Source: Bacteroides congonensis | Lineage (GTDB): Bacteria > Bacteroidota > Bacteroidia > Bacteroidales > Bacteroidaceae | DNA length: 64,000 nucleotides | NCBI RefSeq assembly: GCF_900130125.1 | Contig: NZ_FQXY01000010.1 | Location: forward strand, 620,001-684,000 | Direction of reading: 5' to 3' | Part shown: piece by piece, positions 18,649-26,251 of the stretch | Numbering within the stretch: position 1 is the stretch's first letter | Layout: each line of letters opens with the position of its first letter | Notes under the pieces: model-generated | What the model was told of the DNA's origin: nothing | Seen by the model: only the letters and a program-made list of their open reading frames with translations | Database searches by the model: none | Translations under genes and position numbers: made by a program

Positions 18649-19779
18649 TTAACGCAGTCCTCTTGTCTGCAAGGCCGGAATTAACAAGTCCGGTACATCC
18701 GTCTGTATCATACATACCATCGGATAGATTTGCAGGAGTTCATCCAGATAGTCCTCGTTCAGTGTCCATTCGGATACACTGCTGCCGCTTGCAGGAAGCA
18801 TATTCACGGTAGCCAGCATTCCATCGTTGATGGAACTTCCCAACGGAGTACTTTTCCCGTTTGTCAGGTAGCTGTATTGCACGAAGTAGTTACCCGGCAG
18901 TCCCATCATCGGTTTGTGGTTGCCCGTCCACGTATAGACGTGCGCTTTGGCTGTAATTCCCAGCACTTCTTCCGCTTTCTGCGCGCTGTTACAGTAGAAG
19001 AATACGGACTCCATCATGTCAAGTTTCATCACGATGTCCACTACCTGTTGGGAAGAAGCCGTACGCGGGGAATAATCGAGGTTGTAGTAGATTCTGCCAC
19101 GTCCCGCTTTCAGGAACTCTTCAAGGGTGGGCATCTTTTCATCGGTTACCCGACCGTTCCGGTCTTTCAGGTTGTACTTTTGTAATTCCGCGTAGGTCAT
19201 TTTTGTGATGTCGCCCGTACCGTTCGTGGTGGCATTGATTGTCTGGTCATGGCATACCACTACCACTCCGTCACTTGTCACGTGGGTATCGCACTCTATC
19301 ACTTCCGCTCCCGACTCAATGGCATCTTCTACGGAAGATACCGAGTTTTCGGGGATAGTACGGTCGGTGGTATGCGCACGGTGTGTCATCACCCATACCT
19401 TCTTGTTCGACGGTTCCCTGAATTGCTTCATCGCTTCCGTCAGTGCCAACAGATTATAAATACGGATTCTTTTCTGTACCTCATACTGACCTGCCGTGAC
19501 GTGCATGGTATAGTCGCCACTTTGGGTATAGGCATGAGTAATGAGGGTAGCTGCTTTCCCCTCTTTCACCGTCCCGTCACCAAAATCGACAGTAATATCG
19601 GTATTTCCATCAATGTTGTTAAACTTGACCTCCACCACCTCTTTCAACATGGCGCGAGTACTTGTTTGCAGGTAAGGGTTCTTTTTCACAGAATCATCGT
19701 CAGAGCAGGCGATACAGACTATTCCGCATACGCATAGAATAGCCCAACACCATAACCAGCTCGCAAGCTGACGTTTCAT
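18649..19779 (-). CDS. PKD-domain glycerophosphodiester phosphodiesterase lipoprotein
   Basis: 376 residues from the ATG at 19779, which has a strong purine-rich ribosome site (AAGGAAGAAG); an in-frame ATG at 19827 would add 16 residues ahead of the signal. Lipobox VCIAC. Residues about 45-100 form a PKD-like Ig domain (VDFGDGTVKEG, HAYTQSGDYTMHV). The GDPD domain follows (about 125-376): THRAHTTDRTIPENS, AEVIECDTHVTSDGVVVVCHD, ATTNGTG, and the closing IQTDVPDLL. The usual HRG catalytic triplet reads HRA here, while the His-Arg and the second His remain. First gene after the locus A regulator, so the surface phosphodiesterase leads the operon, an unusual arrangement for a sugar locus. Confidence 0.9.
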   Translation of the reverse strand: MKRQLASWLWCWAILCVCGIVCIACSDDDSVKKNPYLQTSTRAMLKEVVEVKFNNIDGNTDITVDFGDGTVKEGKAATLITHAYTQSGDYTMHVTAGQYEVQKRIRIYNLLALTEAMKQFREPSNKKVWVMTHRAHTTDRTIPENSVSSVEDAIESGAEVIECDTHVTSDGVVVVCHDQTINATTNGTGDITKMTYAELQKYNLKDRNGRVTDEKMPTLEEFLKAGRGRIYYNLDYSPRTASSQQVVDIVMKLDMMESVFFYCNSAQKAEEVLGITAKAHVYTWTGNHKPMMGLPGNYFVQYSYLTNGKSTPLGSSINDGMLATVNMLPASGSSVSEWTLNEDYLDELLQIYPMVCMIQTDVPDLLIPALQTRGLR

Positions 19780-19868
19780 TCTTCTTCCTTTTTCCGGTAT
19801 GGAAAAATGCAACAAATCATTTTTCATGTGTGTTTTTATAAAGGTTAATAAAAAAAGAAGTTCCCGGG

Positions 19869-19888
19869 GCGGAATATGTTAGTTCCGC
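19869..19888 (-). promoter_or_regulatory. Dyad GCGGAA-N8-TTCCGC in the locus A operon leader
   Basis: Perfect 6-bp arms around 8 bases, located just downstream of the -7 element at 19899-19906 on the minus strand, near the predicted transcript 5' end. It could be an operator or a 5' stabilising hairpin. Confidence 0.4.
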
Positions 19889-19898
19889 TCGGTTATGA

Positions 19899-19906
19899 CA
19901 AAAATA
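19899..19906 (-). promoter_or_regulatory. -7 element of the locus A operon
   Basis: Minus-strand TATTTTTG (TAnnTTTG) about 120 bp upstream of the PKD-GDPD start; no clear -33 TTTG at the proper spacing. This is the likely promoter of the seven- to eight-gene operon that ends with GH20. Confidence 0.45.
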
Positions 19907-20045
19907 GATGGAAATGCTACGATAAAAAATAGCAAAGGGAATATAAGTGGATATTCACAATATCCCCCAAAAGGCAATTATTTGATAAACAATACATTAA
20001 ATTACATTATGCCCGTATCAAAAGGTAGATTTGATACAGACTTGT

Positions 20046-21695
20046 TTACCGTATTTTAGCTACTAATTCTTCGAAATCTTCGCGTGAAACACGTGCTTTG
20101 GCCTTCACTCTCGAGCGGTAATTATAAATCGTATTCACTGAGTAATGCAGAAGCTCCGCAATCTGTGAACTGTCTTTAATACCCAGACGTATCAGAGCAA
20201 AAATCCGCAGTTCCGTATTAAGTAATTCGTCCGGTTTCAAGACGATTTGTTCTTCGGGTAATAATAGTGCATTGAGGGACTCCACGAAGTTCGGGAAAAG
20301 ATGCAGGAAGGCGGAATCGAAGTTCGCATATAATTCCTGCACTTCGACTGTTACAATATCGTTACTAAGATGAGTCATTTTCAACAGTTCGGCCACTTGT
20401 CCTCGTTGCAATTTCTTGTTTACCAGCTTTCTGTATGCCTGCAAACGGTCTACATAGACAGAGCAGAGCTTGAAGAAGCGGGCGATATAGGCTTCTTTAA
20501 TAAGGTTGGATTCGGAAAGGTCTAAATTTGTGGAACGAAGATGCCGGTTCACCTCTTCCAGTTCTTCATTCAGTGAGAAGAGTCGTTCGTTCACTTCCTG
20601 CAATCCTTTCTTGGCAACGGAAAGGGCTTTCATCTGCCGGTAGATGTAGATTAACGCTATCACCAGTAATAACGCAAGCAGGGCTACACATACGATATAA
20701 ATCAGCAGTTCCTTGTTTTGTTTCCTGATGATATCCTGGTAATTCCCGTTTATCATGGAAAGCGGGGTTATATTCATCCAACTGCGCAACCGCGTTTTAT
20801 AGAATTGTGATATTTCCCAGGAGAAGTTGATATATGCATACGCACGTTTCAAATCTCCTTTGCCATGCAGTTCCTGTGCCAGTACCATCAACGAGGATTG
20901 TTCTTTGATGGCGGAACGTACATCGGAAATAGCGGAAAGAACCAAATAATATAAATGCTCGTCTTTCTTCCCCATACTTTCAAAAAGACGGAAGCGCTGA
21001 TAGGCCACCAATGCATATTGGGGAGTGCCGAATGGAGATTCCGAAAGCCGCCGGTCACTGAATTCAAGAGCTTCATTATACTTCCCTGCTTCTTTCAGTT
21101 GAGTTTCACGCAACCACAGGTAGGTATCCGAAGCGGGTTCCAGAACTACCAGCATGGAATCCCGATAAGCACGGCTCAACTTGAAATAATGCGATGAAAA
21201 CATCCGGTATCGCGGCTGCGCCGCTCCTGCTTCGGCATATACGTGTTCATAGCATGTATAGTAATATCCCAGAAGAGACTGTGGAAGTGTCCGGCGGTCT
21301 ATGGAATTAAGTATGTCCGCCGCTTCCATATACATTCCGATGGATGATAACAGATAGGACAGCTCCAACTGAATTTTAAGTTCACGTTCCCTGTCGTTCA
21401 ACTGCCGTGCCAGTAATTTGTTTTCATTCAGATAATGGAGTGCGGAATCGGAGCTATACGCCTTGTATTCAGAATAAATCCTATCATTCAGATTATATCG
21501 TTCGATGGAAACAGGTGGTGTCTTTCCGGCTTCTCTCTTTAGCTCACGAAGCCTGTTCTCCTTAATCTGCACATAAGTATCGGCTTCCTTAATGGTTTTA
21601 TCAAGTACATTCAGCAGCGAGTCCAAACGCTCATCGGCAAGGACTGAAGAACAAGAAAATAGAAGTAAAAGGTATAACAGGCAGTTCTTTTTCAT
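20046..21695 (-). CDS. Membrane-anchored TPR regulator with C-terminal LuxR-like HTH (DUF6377-type), locus A
   Basis: 549 residues. Signal peptide (LLYLLLLFSCSSVLA), TPR-like sensor half with the same landmarks as its paralogue (ERYNLNDRIYSEYKAYSSDS, HYLNENKLLARQL), a transmembrane helix at about 335-353 (YIVCVALLALLLVIALIYIY), a coiled coil, and a C-terminal domain ending [19 protein letters not shown] plus [14 protein letters not shown]. The C-terminal 60 residues are nearly identical to those of 3969-5612, while the sensor halves have diverged, as expected if both use the same DNA-binding mode but different ligands. Inferred activator of the operon starting at 19779. Confidence 0.82.
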   Translation of the reverse strand: MKKNCLLYLLLLFSCSSVLADERLDSLLNVLDKTIKEADTYVQIKENRLRELKREAGKTPPVSIERYNLNDRIYSEYKAYSSDSALHYLNENKLLARQLNDRERELKIQLELSYLLSSIGMYMEAADILNSIDRRTLPQSLLGYYYTCYEHVYAEAGAAQPRYRMFSSHYFKLSRAYRDSMLVVLEPASDTYLWLRETQLKEAGKYNEALEFSDRRLSESPFGTPQYALVAYQRFRLFESMGKKDEHLYYLVLSAISDVRSAIKEQSSLMVLAQELHGKGDLKRAYAYINFSWEISQFYKTRLRSWMNITPLSMINGNYQDIIRKQNKELLIYIVCVALLALLLVIALIYIYRQMKALSVAKKGLQEVNERLFSLNEELEEVNRHLRSTNLDLSESNLIKEAYIARFFKLCSVYVDRLQAYRKLVNKKLQRGQVAELLKMTHLSNDIVTVEVQELYANFDSAFLHLFPNFVESLNALLLPEEQIVLKPDELLNTELRIFALIRLGIKDSSQIAELLHYSVNTIYNYRSRVKAKARVSREDFEELVAKIR

Positions 21696-21742
21696 CGGGC
21701 GAACAGACTTTAGTATGTATAAGATTCAAGAGATTGATTAGA

Positions 21743-21750
21743 CAAATGTA
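21743..21750 (-). promoter_or_regulatory. -7 element of the locus A regulator gene
   Basis: Minus-strand TACATTTG, 48 bp before the start at 21695. It is set in the same AGACAAATGTAGAGAA block seen upstream of the paralogue (5654-5669). Confidence 0.6.
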
Positions 21751-21913
21751 GAGAATTTCTTCGTAATCTTACTATAAATAACTCACAAATTACAAAGGTT
21801 AATGGTCTATCGCAAAGAAAAAACGGCATAAAATAAGAACTATGTTACAATTCTTTTAAGAAATGAGTTCAAATTATATCCAATCAGGTTTTCATTTTAC
21901 AAAGAATAAAATG

Positions 21914-21921
21914 TAACTTTG
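21914..21921 (+). promoter_or_regulatory. -7 element of the alpha/beta hydrolase gene
   Basis: TAACTTTG matches TAnnTTTG and lies 48 bp upstream of the ATG at 21969. The T-rich stretch at 21889-21898 is a weak -33 candidate. Confidence 0.6.
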
Positions 21922-21968
21922 TAGCCTTTAGATTCTTATCTATTTCTAATATTCAAAATTTGATTAAC

Positions 21969-22850
21969 ATGATGAAAAAAGGTCGATTATTAGCGCTAAG
22001 CGCTTTGCTGATATTTACATGTACAACTATGAATGCTCAAAAGGTCATAAAACTGTGGGAGACAACTCCACCGACAAGTAATGAAATAACAGAAGCCGAG
22101 AAATCTGAGAGGAACGGCAACTGGGTAACTAATGTATCTTCACCTGAATTGACTATTTATCAGGCCAACAAAACAAAAAGCACAGGAATGGCAGTTGTGA
22201 TATGCCCGGGTGGCGGATATGCCGGACTGGCTATTCAGCACGAAGGCTCGCAGTTTGCAAAATGGCTGAACGGACAAGGGATAACAGCCTTCGTGCTTAA
22301 ATACCGGATGCCGAACAAACATAAGGAAGTACCATTGGATGATGCACAGCAGGCAATACGTTATGTACGCGAACATGCCAACGAGTTTGGTGTAGATACC
22401 AATAAAATAGGCATCGCCGGTTTCTCGGCAGGCGGACATTTGGCAGCTACCGCTTCTACCCACTATACTACAGAAGGAGTAAGCACAAGACCTGATTTCT
22501 CCATCCTTTTCTACCCTGTCATAACTATGGAAACAGCCACTCATGGCGGTTCCCGTTCTAACTTACTGGGTGATAAACCTCAGTCTGAAGACATTCAGTT
22601 CTTTTCTAACGAGAAGCATGTCAATACAAATACCCCGCCTGCCATCTTGTTATTGAGTGATGATGACAAATCCGTACCTACTACCAATAGCGTACTCTAT
22701 TATGAATCATTGAAGAAAAACAGTATCCCCGCAACCATGTATATATTTCCCAAAGGTGGTCATGGCTGGGGGATGAATATAGATTTTGAATATCATTCGC
22801 AGATGCTTGAGTTGCTTGGTATGTGGCTGAAGTTCACTCGTATAAAATAA
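21969..22850 (+). CDS. Secreted alpha/beta-hydrolase, esterase/acetylxylan-esterase-like
   Basis: About 293 residues with a signal peptide ending TMNAQ. The alpha/beta-hydrolase core is clear: oxyanion region VVICPGGGYAGLA, nucleophile elbow GIAGFSAGGHLAA (catalytic Ser), an acid in LLSDDDKSVPT and the catalytic His in FPKGGHGWG. This family includes carbohydrate esterases that deacetylate hemicellulose and other polysaccharides, usually as periplasmic enzymes in Bacteroides. It is monocistronic with its own promoter and transcribed away from locus A; a link to locus A is only positional. The reading frame extends to a TTG at 21960, but ATG at 21969 or 21972 is the likely start. Confidence 0.85.
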   Translation: MMKKGRLLALSALLIFTCTTMNAQKVIKLWETTPPTSNEITEAEKSERNGNWVTNVSSPELTIYQANKTKSTGMAVVICPGGGYAGLAIQHEGSQFAKWLNGQGITAFVLKYRMPNKHKEVPLDDAQQAIRYVREHANEFGVDTNKIGIAGFSAGGHLAATASTHYTTEGVSTRPDFSILFYPVITMETATHGGSRSNLLGDKPQSEDIQFFSNEKHVNTNTPPAILLLSDDDKSVPTTNSVLYYESLKKNSIPATMYIFPKGGHGWGMNIDFEYHSQMLELLGMWLKFTRIK

Positions 22851-22937
22851 TACCCAAAGGGCTCCGAACTATTCACCGCAAAAATATCGCTCTCTCCCTT
22901 TCTATCCCAATAGCTCTGCATATCTGAACAACCCTCG

Positions 22938-22986
22938 GATTCATGTAGCGAAAATATTTCTCCAATACATTTTCGCTACATGAATC
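22938..22986. repeat. Perfect 18-bp inverted repeat with 13-bp spacer
   Basis: Arms 22938-22955 (GATTCATGTAGCGAAAAT) and 22969-22986 are exact reverse complements. It lies 88 bp after the hydrolase stop. No T-run follows on either strand, so a simple intrinsic terminator is not well supported; it may be a structured RNA end or a protein-binding site. Confidence 0.7.
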
Positions 22987-23116
22987 ATAGTCCCATTCAA
23001 CGATTTCACTCACAATCCAAGTTACAAAATACCTTTTACTCTCTTTCTATTCGTCCAAATATGATTCACACAGAAAATAAACCTCTCCCGACACAAGATA
23101 TTTGATTTTATTTATA

Positions 23117-23529
23117 TATTTTTGTAGCGTTCTCTCACGCCGATACTCCAGTCGTGGAGTAAGGGAGGGATGGGGGAATGTTTATTTATATTATAAAGAA
23201 AGACGTTTACTTGACGTTTTGTCTTTGGCTTATCGAAACTTCGCAACTTTTGAACACTGCCCAAAGCAAAGCAACAGTAGGTGTCTGCGGGATATGTTTA
23301 TATCTTCTGCTTACCTTTTCATAAGAAAAGGTTTGTGGAATTACTATACATATCGGCGTGGGCTTCTGCGTTGCTCGTTCTGGCAGTGATGGGCAATGCG
23401 AAGGCCTCGATAAGCGGGATGAGTGACAGGTACAGATTCCCGCGCTTTTTCTTTATATATATTCATCAATTATTTTAATAAGAACCGTCCGGTTCGGGAA
23501 TCTGCGGACATTTATAAAACAAAACAATT
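23117..23529 (+). promoter_or_regulatory. Long, dyad-rich leader of the CsgG-family operon, with candidate -7 element
   Basis: The interval 22851-23529 has no convincing gene. A TATTTTTG (-7 type) at 23117-23124 would give a leader of about 400 nt. It contains perfect stems at 23145-23160 (ACTCCA-GTCG-TGGAGT) and 23313-23332 (ACCTTTTC-ATAA-GAAAAGGT). A distant 10-bp pair at 23433-23442 and 23495-23504 (CAGATTCCCG/CGGGAATCTG) encloses another dyad at 23482-23495 (GAACCG-TC-CGGTTC), only 35 bp before the start codon. Overlapping small frames (65-95 codons) are present, but they disagree with each other and lack support as genes. A regulatory leader or small RNA is the best reading. Confidence 0.4.
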
Positions 23530-24075
23530 ATGAAGAAGTTGTTTTTAGTATTAGTCACCTTATTCATGGTGGCAGGGGTGAATGTCGCTAACGCACAGAC
23601 AAAAGATGAAATGAAAGCTTCCCAGGAGCGTATGGAAAAATTGGCAAAACTATGCCAGAAAGAGCCGAAGTCTACCGGAGTAGGTGACGTGGACACCTAT
23701 GTCAAGAACGTCTATGATGCAGCTATCTTGTCAATGAGCACAACAGAACAATTACAGAATCTGTACTATCGCTCAATAGGTGAGACAAAAGACGGTGTGA
23801 CAGATGTAAACATCAAAAAACCGACAGTAGAAGAACTGACCGCACTCAGTGTGACCATTGCTGCACAAGCTTTGACAATCAAGGATGCCGCCGGTGCCGC
23901 AGATAAAGCTTTATCTGCCTCCAAAGCACAGAAGAATCCGATGAAAGCAGCTAAAATTGCCACAGCTCTAGGGTTTACAAAGGATGCGTATCCTATCTTG
24001 GTAGAAGAATCCGCTGCTCAAACAAAGGCCATTGCTGCAATGATAGAAACCGCAAAAACAGCTAAGAACCTATAA
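23530..24075 (+). CDS. Small exported alanine-rich helical protein, unknown function
   Basis: 181 residues. Clear signal peptide (MKKLFLVLVTLFMVAGVNVANAQ) without a lipobox, so periplasmic or secreted. The mature part is almost entirely predicted helix and rich in Ala, Lys and Thr (MKASQERMEKLAKL, TALSVTIAAQALTIKDAAGAADKALSASK, EESAAQTKAIAAMIETAKTAK). I do not recognise a family. It is the first gene of a five-gene run with gaps of 1-10 bp, followed by a CsgG-family protein, so it may be a periplasmic partner or exported substrate of that system. No amyloid-type Gln/Asn repeats as in CsgA are visible. Confidence 0.75.
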   Translation: MKKLFLVLVTLFMVAGVNVANAQTKDEMKASQERMEKLAKLCQKEPKSTGVGDVDTYVKNVYDAAILSMSTTEQLQNLYYRSIGETKDGVTDVNIKKPTVEELTALSVTIAAQALTIKDAAGAADKALSASKAQKNPMKAAKIATALGFTKDAYPILVEESAAQTKAIAAMIETAKTAKNL

Positions 24076-24077
24076 AC

Positions 24078-24911
24078 ATGCGTTTGAGTTTATTATTCCT
24101 AATGTTTGTGTATAGCCTTTATGGCTATACACAAAATCAGGCGGACACACGTCCCGTAGTGGGAGTTGCCAAATTTACGTGCGAAACAGACAGCCGGTTT
24201 TCCGGACTAGTCACAGAAAAGGTAGTGGAGATGCTGACCAACACGAAACGTTTTCAGGTAGTAGATCGTACCAGTAACGATAAAGTAAAAGCGGAACTGG
24301 AACTACAAAAAAGTGAAGCTTTCATGGACAGCAAGAATCTGGTAGAACAAGATATCGCCATAGCAGCAGAGAAACTGATTACCGGTCATATCAATAAGAT
24401 CCCTATTTATGCCATGAAGAATGCAGACGGTTCTGTCAAGGGGTATAAAGGAAGCGTTTCTTTCCAAATGAAAGTAGTCGATGTGGCCACAGGATTGAGC
24501 ACAGAGGCTGTAAGCTTCGACGGTAAAGCGAGTGATCTGATGCTTTCACCGGAAAGTGCCGTCACGCAAGCCATGCAATCATTGCAGGGACAACTGGAAG
24601 AATATTTTCGGAAGAATTTCCCTGTTTCCGGCAAGATACTCAAAATTCTGCAAGAAGATAAGACCGGTGCCAAAGTCGTTCTGCTAAATATCGGTAAGAA
24701 ACAAGGCGTGAAAGAAAGGGATAAATTCATTGTATCTATTGTGGAAATGCTTGAAGGGCAACCTTATCCGAAAGAACTCGGAGAGATAGAAGTACAGAAA
24801 CTTTCAGGAGAATCTTTCGCCGAATGTAAAGTCCCCAAGAAAATGGGTGGAGAAATAAAAGCCCGTTTCACGGGTAATGAGAAAATTATTTGTAACCTAA
24901 TTATTGAATAG
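24078..24911 (+). CDS. CsgG-family exported protein
   Basis: 277 residues. Signal peptide ends near LYGYTQ. Residues about 25-190 match the CsgG family: VVGVAKFTCETDSRFSG, VTEKVVEMLTNTKRFQVVDRT, a helix (VKAELELQKSEAF), DIAIAAEKLITGHI, and SVSFQMKVVDVATG before the final helix (AVTQAMQSLQGQLEEYF). The C-terminal 85 residues form an extra beta-rich domain (GAKVVLLNIGKKQGVKERDKFIVS), like those in FlgT/CsgG-related proteins. True CsgG is an outer-membrane lipoprotein pore exporting curli; this protein has no lipobox Cys after its signal, so it may be a periplasmic relative and not a pore. It starts 2 bp after the previous stop. Confidence 0.8.
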   Translation: MRLSLLFLMFVYSLYGYTQNQADTRPVVGVAKFTCETDSRFSGLVTEKVVEMLTNTKRFQVVDRTSNDKVKAELELQKSEAFMDSKNLVEQDIAIAAEKLITGHINKIPIYAMKNADGSVKGYKGSVSFQMKVVDVATGLSTEAVSFDGKASDLMLSPESAVTQAMQSLQGQLEEYFRKNFPVSGKILKILQEDKTGAKVVLLNIGKKQGVKERDKFIVSIVEMLEGQPYPKELGEIEVQKLSGESFAECKVPKKMGGEIKARFTGNEKIICNLIIE

Positions 24912-24914
24912 AAT

Positions 24915-25361
24915 ATGTTACGACACTGTTTATTAATTATATGCCTCCTGATTGCATATAATCTTTTCGGACAAAATAAAGTCAATTTTCTGTCCGACGG
25001 GCCAAACACATTATCACTCCGTGTAACTGCATACGGAAAAAAAGCAAAGGAAGCGATAGAGAACGCTGAACAGGCAGCAGTCAGAGCAATCCTGTTCAGA
25101 GGCATACCGGGCTCCAACCAGGTAGAGAATCCTTTAATTGGCGTAAATGAAGAAAAAATACAGAAAGAACACAAATCTTACTTCAAGGAACTTTTCGAAG
25201 AAAAGCGTTGCAGCAGTTTTATCTTATCTACTATACCCGTCTCCAAGTTCTCCAAAGACGCTACAAAAAAGAAATGTATTGTCACAGATATAAAAGTCAA
25301 TCTTCAGGCTCTGCGCAGTGATTTGGAACAACATAAAGTGATTCGGAAATTCGGGTTTTAA
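24915..25361 (+). CDS. Small exported protein, unknown function (LPP20/FlgT-like fold possible)
   Basis: 148 residues with a signal peptide (MLRHCLLIICLLIAYNLFGQ). The start of the mature protein, LSLRVTAYGKKAKEAIENAEQAAVRAILFRG, has the strand-helix pattern in which many alpha-helical Ala/Glu residues follow a beta strand, as in LPP20- and FlgT-N-like periplasmic domains; this resemblance is a guess. Gap to the gene before is 3 bp. Part of the CsgG-family operon. Confidence 0.65.
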   Translation: MLRHCLLIICLLIAYNLFGQNKVNFLSDGPNTLSLRVTAYGKKAKEAIENAEQAAVRAILFRGIPGSNQVENPLIGVNEEKIQKEHKSYFKELFEEKRCSSFILSTIPVSKFSKDATKKKCIVTDIKVNLQALRSDLEQHKVIRKFGF

Positions 25362-25371
25362 TTAAAAATAC

Positions 25372-26250
25372 ATGAATATGAGCAAATATATCCTGATGCT
25401 TTTACTGCTACTGTCTAACGTAGCAGGAGCTATCGCACAAAATGTAAATACTGTTCAGCCTAAAATTATGGTAATACCTTATACAAAGGAAGGTGAAGAT
25501 TTACGTACCGTATTGGAGGATGACGTCAACAAAAGAATTACATTGGCAAAAATCAGAGAGGCATTTGATGACCGGGGGTTTACAACCATTGATTTTACCG
25601 CACGGTTAAAAGCAATCTCTCAAAATGAAGTCTTTACCGCCGACAATCAAACCGATCTGAAAAGCCAGTTGATAGAAATGTCCGGAGCAGATATTTACGT
25701 GGAAGCAGAAATGAATGTCCTTCTATCTTCATCAGGAAACTCTGTGAAGGTGATTGTTACGGCTTATGATGTATCAACGGGAGCATCTTTGGCGAACAAA
25801 GTAGGCGATAGCGGAAAATTCTATACGGACGATATTGGAAAACTGGCAAGCAAGTCTATAGGGTCATGTGCTGAGGAATTTCTGAATACTATTCAGACTA
25901 AATTCTCCGACATTGTAGAGAACGGACGTTCAGTAATCATTAATTTCGGATTCGACCAGAATTCTTCTTATTCCATGTCTTCAGAAATAGGCGGACAAGG
26001 TTTACAATTATCCGACGAGCTGGAAATGTGGATGGAAGAACATGCTTATAAGAATAATTATCACATACAGGGAACGACTGATAAACAAATGATATTCGAT
26101 GACGTGCGTATTCCCTTGAAAGACCCTAAAAACGGCAATAACTACAACACCAATAAATTTGCTTTAGAAATCTTCAAATTCATGAGAAAACTAGGGCTAC
26201 AGGTACAGCGTGATATAAAAGGAACAACAATCTATATAACAATTAAATAA
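25372..26250 (+). CDS. Exported DUF6175-like protein
   Basis: 292 residues with a signal peptide (MLLLLLSNVAGAIAQ). The mature N-terminus, PKIMVIPYTKEGEDLRT, then LAKIREAFDDRGFTTIDFTARLKA and MSGADIYVEAEM, resembles the TolB-N/CsgG-type nucleotide-free Rossmann-like periplasmic fold seen in proteins grouped as DUF6175. The second half (VIINFGFDQNSSYS to TIYITIK) is a separate alpha/beta domain repeating a similar pattern. In the five-gene operon it is the second protein related to the CsgG/FlgT fold class, suggesting a multi-protein periplasmic assembly. Family name is from memory and moderate in certainty. Confidence 0.65.
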   Translation: MNMSKYILMLLLLLSNVAGAIAQNVNTVQPKIMVIPYTKEGEDLRTVLEDDVNKRITLAKIREAFDDRGFTTIDFTARLKAISQNEVFTADNQTDLKSQLIEMSGADIYVEAEMNVLLSSSGNSVKVIVTAYDVSTGASLANKVGDSGKFYTDDIGKLASKSIGSCAEEFLNTIQTKFSDIVENGRSVIINFGFDQNSSYSMSSEIGGQGLQLSDELEMWMEEHAYKNNYHIQGTTDKQMIFDDVRIPLKDPKNGNNYNTNKFALEIFKFMRKLGLQVQRDIKGTTIYITIK

Positions 26251-26251
26251 G

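Noticed and set aside
23102-23478. Two overlapping small frames (95 and 65 codons) before the CsgG-family operon
   Set aside because: They lie in different frames over the same hairpin-rich sequence with unusual composition for exported or cytoplasmic proteins; a non-coding leader explains the region better.
23433-23504. Invertible promoter bounded by CAGATTCCCG/CGGGAATCTG
   Set aside because: Arms are only 10 bp, the enclosed 52 bp hold no clear promoter in either direction and no site-specific recombinase gene is near. An RNA stem is more likely.
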